From JAKEHA01 sp035687255 (GTDB taxonomy: Bacteria; Krumholzibacteriota; Krumholzibacteriia; WVZY01; JAKEHA01), in assembly GCA_035687255.1 (NCBI GenBank), contig DASRYI010000373.1:1-7320 (forward strand): a stretch of DNA of 7,320 bases. Reading direction: 5' to 3'. Below the pieces are notes generated by a model, which was not told the origin of the DNA, did no database searches, and saw nothing but the letters and a program-made list of their open reading frames with translations. Every line of letters begins with the position of its first letter. Positions within the stretch are counted from its first letter, which is position 1. The position numbers were made by a program, and so were the translations under genes. Of the stretch, positions 5,048 through 7,320 are shown piece by piece.

Positions 5048-5845
5048 GTGAAGTCGAAATCCACGCAGGATCTACTCGCCAGCGAGCAGGAGTTCTTCGA
5101 CCGCGAGTCGGCCGAGCTTCGCGACGAGGCGCTCGTCATCAAGCCGCACACCATCGAGCGCTACCGCAGCGCGCGCCCGAAGCTGGGCAACTTTCCCAAG
5201 GACACACTCTTCTCCCGCATCCTGCCGCTGGAGGGCAAGCGCGTGCTGGACTACGGATGCGGCGCGGGCGAGAACGCCTGCCTGCTGGCGGCCTGCGGTG
5301 CCGAGGTGTGGGGCTTCGATCTCTCCCCCGTCTCGATTGAGAAGGCGCGGCGCCGTGCGGAGCTGATGGGGCTTTCCGAGCGCGCGCACTTCGACGTGTA
5401 CGCGGCGGGCAAGACCGGCTACGCCGACGGCCAGTTCGACATCGTGATCGGCTTCGCCATTCTGCACCACCTGCACATGATGCTGGACGACGTGTACCGC
5501 GAGATGGGCCGGCTGACCCGACCCGGCGGCACCGCGTTCGCCATCGAGCCGGTGGCCAACAGTTTCCTGGTGCGCAGGCTGCGCCGCTTCTTCCCGGTCG
5601 AACTGGTGGCCACGCCCGACGAGCGCCAGCTGTTCGATCCGGAACTCAAGCGCATGGACCAGTTCGGATTCACCAATGTGAATCTGACCTACTTCTACTT
5701 TCTGGAACGCTTCTACCGTATGCTCGGCGAGAATCAGCAGCGGCCGTTGCGCAAGCTGGATGACCGCCTGGGACGCATGTTCCCGTTTCTGCGCCCGCTC
5801 TACGGCATCGTGCTGCTGAGCGCCGTCAAGAAGGAGTCCGCATGA
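5048..5845 (+). CDS. Class I SAM-dependent methyltransferase
   Basis: This 265-residue soluble protein has the Rossmann-type methyltransferase core at about residues 60-170. It contains motif I RVLDYGCGAGEN (65-76), which binds S-adenosylmethionine; the acidic end of strand 2 in GFDLSP (D91); FDIVIGFAILHHL (130-142) at strand 4; and LTRPGGTAFAIEP (156-168) at strand 5. This pattern is close to the UbiE/UbiG-like Methyltransf_11 group. The N-terminal 55 residues are charged and helical, and the C-terminal 90 residues are rich in aromatic and basic residues (YFYFLERFYRML), possibly a substrate lid. The substrate cannot be told. The start is GTG 5048 with no clear Shine-Dalgarno site. The 3' end contains the ribosome binding site of the next gene and overlaps it by 4 nt, so the two products are probably made together. 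The gene is divergent from the secreted-protein operon. Confidence 0.9.
   Translation: MKSKSTQDLLASEQEFFDRESAELRDEALVIKPHTIERYRSARPKLGNFPKDTLFSRILPLEGKRVLDYGCGAGENACLLAACGAEVWGFDLSPVSIEKARRRAELMGLSERAHFDVYAAGKTGYADGQFDIVIGFAILHHLHMMLDDVYREMGRLTRPGGTAFAIEPVANSFLVRRLRRFFPVELVATPDERQLFDPELKRMDQFGFTNVNLTYFYFLERFYRMLGENQQRPLRKLDDRLGRMFPFLRPLYGIVLLSAVKKESA
5831..5836 (+). promoter_or_regulatory. Shine-Dalgarno site of the hydrolase gene inside the methyltransferase 3' end
   Basis: AAGGAG lies 5 nt before ATG 5842 and is read through by ribosomes finishing the methyltransferase. With the ATGA overlap, this is a standard arrangement for translational coupling. Confidence 0.75.
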
Positions 5846-6480
5846 TCTTCCACCAGATCGACGCCGGCGGAGACCGCAACTTCGCCTACCTGATCGCCGA
5901 CGAGAAGGGCGGCACCGCCGCCATCTTCGATCCCCCGCCCGATCCCAACCGCTATCGCGCCATCATCGAGCAGGAAAAGGTGACGGTGCTGTACGTGGTC
6001 ATTACGCACGGGCACAACGACCACTGCTGGGGCATGAATCCCGCGCGCCAGGCGTTCGGCGCCAAAGCCGTCGGCCACTCGTCGATGCATCTCGACCTCG
6101 ACGTCAAGGTGGACGATGGCGACATGCTTCCGCTCGGCAATCTTGTTCTCACGTTTCTCTACACGCCCGGACACACCGACGACCACGTGTGCGTGGTGTG
6201 CAAAAACCACGTCATCACCGGCGACGTGTTGTTCGTGGGAAAAGTGGGCGGCACGGATCTCGGTCCCGGCGCCCGCAAGGAATGGGAAAGCCTGAAAAAA
6301 TTGATGCAGCTTCCCGACGACACCAATGTGTGGCCCGGTCACAACTACGGAGTGGCGCCCACATCCACCATCGGTCACGAAAAGAAAACGAATCCCTTTC
6401 TTCTGCAACCCTCCTTCGACGCCTTCATCGACCTGAAGGCCAACTGGCTCGACTACAAGAAAAAGCACGGCATCAAGTAG
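5842..6480 (+). CDS. Metallo-beta-lactamase-fold hydrolase, glyoxalase II/ETHE1-like
   Basis: This 212-residue cytoplasmic protein has all the metal-binding positions of the glyoxalase II-like branch: THGHNDH (H56, H58, D60, H61), TPGHTDDH (H111), ITGD (D128) and WPGHNYG (H167). It therefore should hold a one- or two-metal site and split a thioester or oxidise a persulfide. The end (STIGHEKKTNPFL, 175-187) is typical of this branch. It is shorter than classical hydroxyacylglutathione hydrolases (about 250-260 residues), so the full glutathione-binding helical domain is missing. This argues against simply calling it gloB. An ETHE1-like persulfide dioxygenase or another thioester hydrolase fits equally well. 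ATG 5842 overlaps the methyltransferase stop as ATGA, suggesting a shared pathway, perhaps detoxification of a thiol conjugate, although nothing in the sequence names the substrate. Confidence 0.88.
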   Translation: MIFHQIDAGGDRNFAYLIADEKGGTAAIFDPPPDPNRYRAIIEQEKVTVLYVVITHGHNDHCWGMNPARQAFGAKAVGHSSMHLDLDVKVDDGDMLPLGNLVLTFLYTPGHTDDHVCVVCKNHVITGDVLFVGKVGGTDLGPGARKEWESLKKLMQLPDDTNVWPGHNYGVAPTSTIGHEKKTNPFLLQPSFDAFIDLKANWLDYKKKHGIK

Positions 6481-6486
6481 CCCCCG

Positions 6487-6504
6487 GCAAGGCACGCGCC
6501 TTGC
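6487..6504 (+). terminator. Hairpin after the hydrolase gene, possible weak terminator
   Basis: GCAAGGC (6487-6493), loop ACGC, and GCCTTGC (6498-6504) form a perfect 7-bp stem starting 6 nt after the stop codon. No T-run follows directly; the only one is TTTT at 6514-6517. It may be a weak or factor-assisted terminator or an mRNA-stabilising end. The remaining gap to 6582 shows no convincing promoter. Confidence 0.4.
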
Positions 6505-6567
6505 GAAACCGTCCTTTTGCGCGCCCGGACAGGCCATCACGGCGATGTCTGTCACGTTTTGGCGCAC

Positions 6568-6573
6568 GGAGGA
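6568..6573 (+). promoter_or_regulatory. Shine-Dalgarno site of the truncated 3' gene
   Basis: GGAGGA lies 9 nt before ATG 6583 and supports this start over the ATG at 6545, which opens a different frame. Confidence 0.65.
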
Positions 6574-6582
6574 CCGTTGCGC

Positions 6583-7320
6583 ATGGCCAGTTTCTTACCG
6601 GCCACCACCGATCGCATCAACGACCTGGCGTCGGAGCTCGTGCTTTCGCTCGAGCTTTCACGCGGCACCGGGTGTGACGTCACGGCCATCGGCCAGGCGG
6701 GCGATCGCTTTGCGCGCGAAATGCACGGCGCCCTGGTGGCGGCGGAAGCGCTCGACCGTCCCGGTTCCACCGAACGCGTCGACGAGATGTGCCGCATGCT
6801 CGAGACGGCGTATTCGCACTGGAAGAGCGTCAACACCGCCTTCACCACCACGCTGCGTCTCGCTTACGAAAACCAGGTGCCGCGTTCCAACCTCCTCCTC
6901 GACGACATTCACGCCACGCTGCGCCAGCGCGTGGGCGAACCCATCGCGGAAGCCTATACCGATGTGCGCGCGCGCTGGGCGGAACACGTCAGCACGCGGC
7001 CCTGGGACACCTACATGAACCGCGCGCCGCAGCACGTCGACCGCGCCGCGCTGGAAGCGGCACTCGCGGGCCTCGCGCGCGGCGACGACCTGGATGTGGA
7101 GGATTCGCTGACGGCGATTGCGGGTCCGCTGCGCCACGTCTTCGTGGATCACATCCGCGATCACGCCGACGATCTCGACGATCTGGAAATCGGATTGTGG
7201 CGCCGCCCCGAAATTCTGGTGGCGGGCGACTACTGGGGCCACCAGAAGGGCGCGCGCCTGCTGGAAGTGCTCTCCGAAGTGGGCCCGGTGCGCACGCGCA
7301 CCGCGGCGGCCACGCTGGCC
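6583..7320 (+). CDS. Unrecognised, mostly helical protein, cut by the window end
   Basis: The frame stays open for 246 codons from ATG 6583 to the last base, with no stop, so the C terminus is missing. The protein begins MASFLPATTDRINDLASELV. It is rich in Ala, Arg, Asp, Glu and Leu in patterns expected of amphipathic helices, with no signal peptide, membrane segment or evident catalytic motif. Landmarks are SHWKSVNTAFTTTLRLAYENQ (roughly residues 78-98), RPWDTYMNRAP (about 138-148), an acidic stretch HADDLDDLEIGLWRRPE (about 193-209) and GDYWGHQKGARLLEVL (about 215-230). Start choice rests on GGAGGA at 6568-6573. Codon use resembles its neighbours, with GC-rich third positions, and this frame is far more protein-like than the overlapping frames. 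I do not recognise the family. It may continue the preceding unit by read-through or have its own undetected promoter. Confidence 0.75.
   Translation, partial: MASFLPATTDRINDLASELVLSLELSRGTGCDVTAIGQAGDRFAREMHGALVAAEALDRPGSTERVDEMCRMLETAYSHWKSVNTAFTTTLRLAYENQVPRSNLLLDDIHATLRQRVGEPIAEAYTDVRARWAEHVSTRPWDTYMNRAPQHVDRAALEAALAGLARGDDLDVEDSLTAIAGPLRHVFVDHIRDHADDLDDLEIGLWRRPEILVAGDYWGHQKGARLLEVLSEVGPVRTRTAAATLA

Noticed and set aside
5800..6567. 255-codon frame on the minus strand opposite the hydrolase
   Set aside because: It is the antisense shadow of a motif-complete metallo-beta-lactamase-fold gene in GC-rich DNA. It has no supporting ribosome binding site or domain.
6545..7018. 157-codon plus-strand frame overlapping the last gene
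   Set aside because: Its product is Arg/Ser/Pro-rich frame-shifted sequence. The frame starting at 6583 has a ribosome binding site, sensible composition, and stays open to the window end.
6658..7242. 194-codon minus-strand frame opposite the last gene
   Set aside because: It is a shadow frame created by GC-rich third positions in the plus-strand gene, with Val/Ala/Arg/His-rich composition typical of antisense reads.

Overview
The window is GC-rich DNA from an unnamed bacterium and carries eight protein-coding genes, seven complete and one cut by the right edge. No rRNA, tRNA, CRISPR array, insertion sequence or phage gene is visible. Three adjacent secreted proteins end in a near-identical tail of the type VEPTTWGxVKALYR. 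I associate this tail, from memory, with uncultured bacteria such as Candidatus Eisenbacteria and related FCB-group lineages. That assignment is an inference and was not tested by any search.

Left part (1-3106). A cytoplasmic M49 dipeptidyl peptidase III gene (15-2000, +) converges on an HNH endonuclease gene (3106-1997, -), and their stop codons overlap by 4 bp. The HNH gene has an AT-rich control region (3107-3231) with a sigma70-like promoter, dyads over both promoter boxes, and a perfect 10-bp inverted repeat that would enclose its ribosome binding site in a hairpin.

Middle part (3229-5047). A three-gene operon on the minus strand (C 4940-4395, B 4368-3832, A 3822-3280) encodes three paralogous exported proteins of 178-181 residues. 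Each has a signal peptide, a shared beta-rich core and the shared C-terminal tail. The operon ends in a GC-rich hairpin at 3229-3251. Its promoter lies in a 107-bp divergent region shared with the next gene to the right. The repeated exported domain with its tail is the best candidate in the window for something not yet described; it looks like a cell-surface or secretion-signal family of unknown function.

Right part (5048-7320). A class I SAM-dependent methyltransferase (5048-5845, +) is translationally coupled through an ATGA overlap to a glyoxalase II/ETHE1-like metallo-beta-lactamase-fold hydrolase (5842-6480, +). After a 102-bp gap holding a small hairpin, an unrecognised, mostly helical protein begins at 6583 and runs off the window.

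Two genes, DPP III and the methyltransferase, lack a clear Shine-Dalgarno sequence. Each instead has a -10-like hexamer exactly 6 nt before its start codon, the layout expected for leaderless mRNAs. The other genes mostly have Shine-Dalgarno sites, some of them strong. Apart from the operon and the coupled pair, the genes do not form an obvious single pathway.
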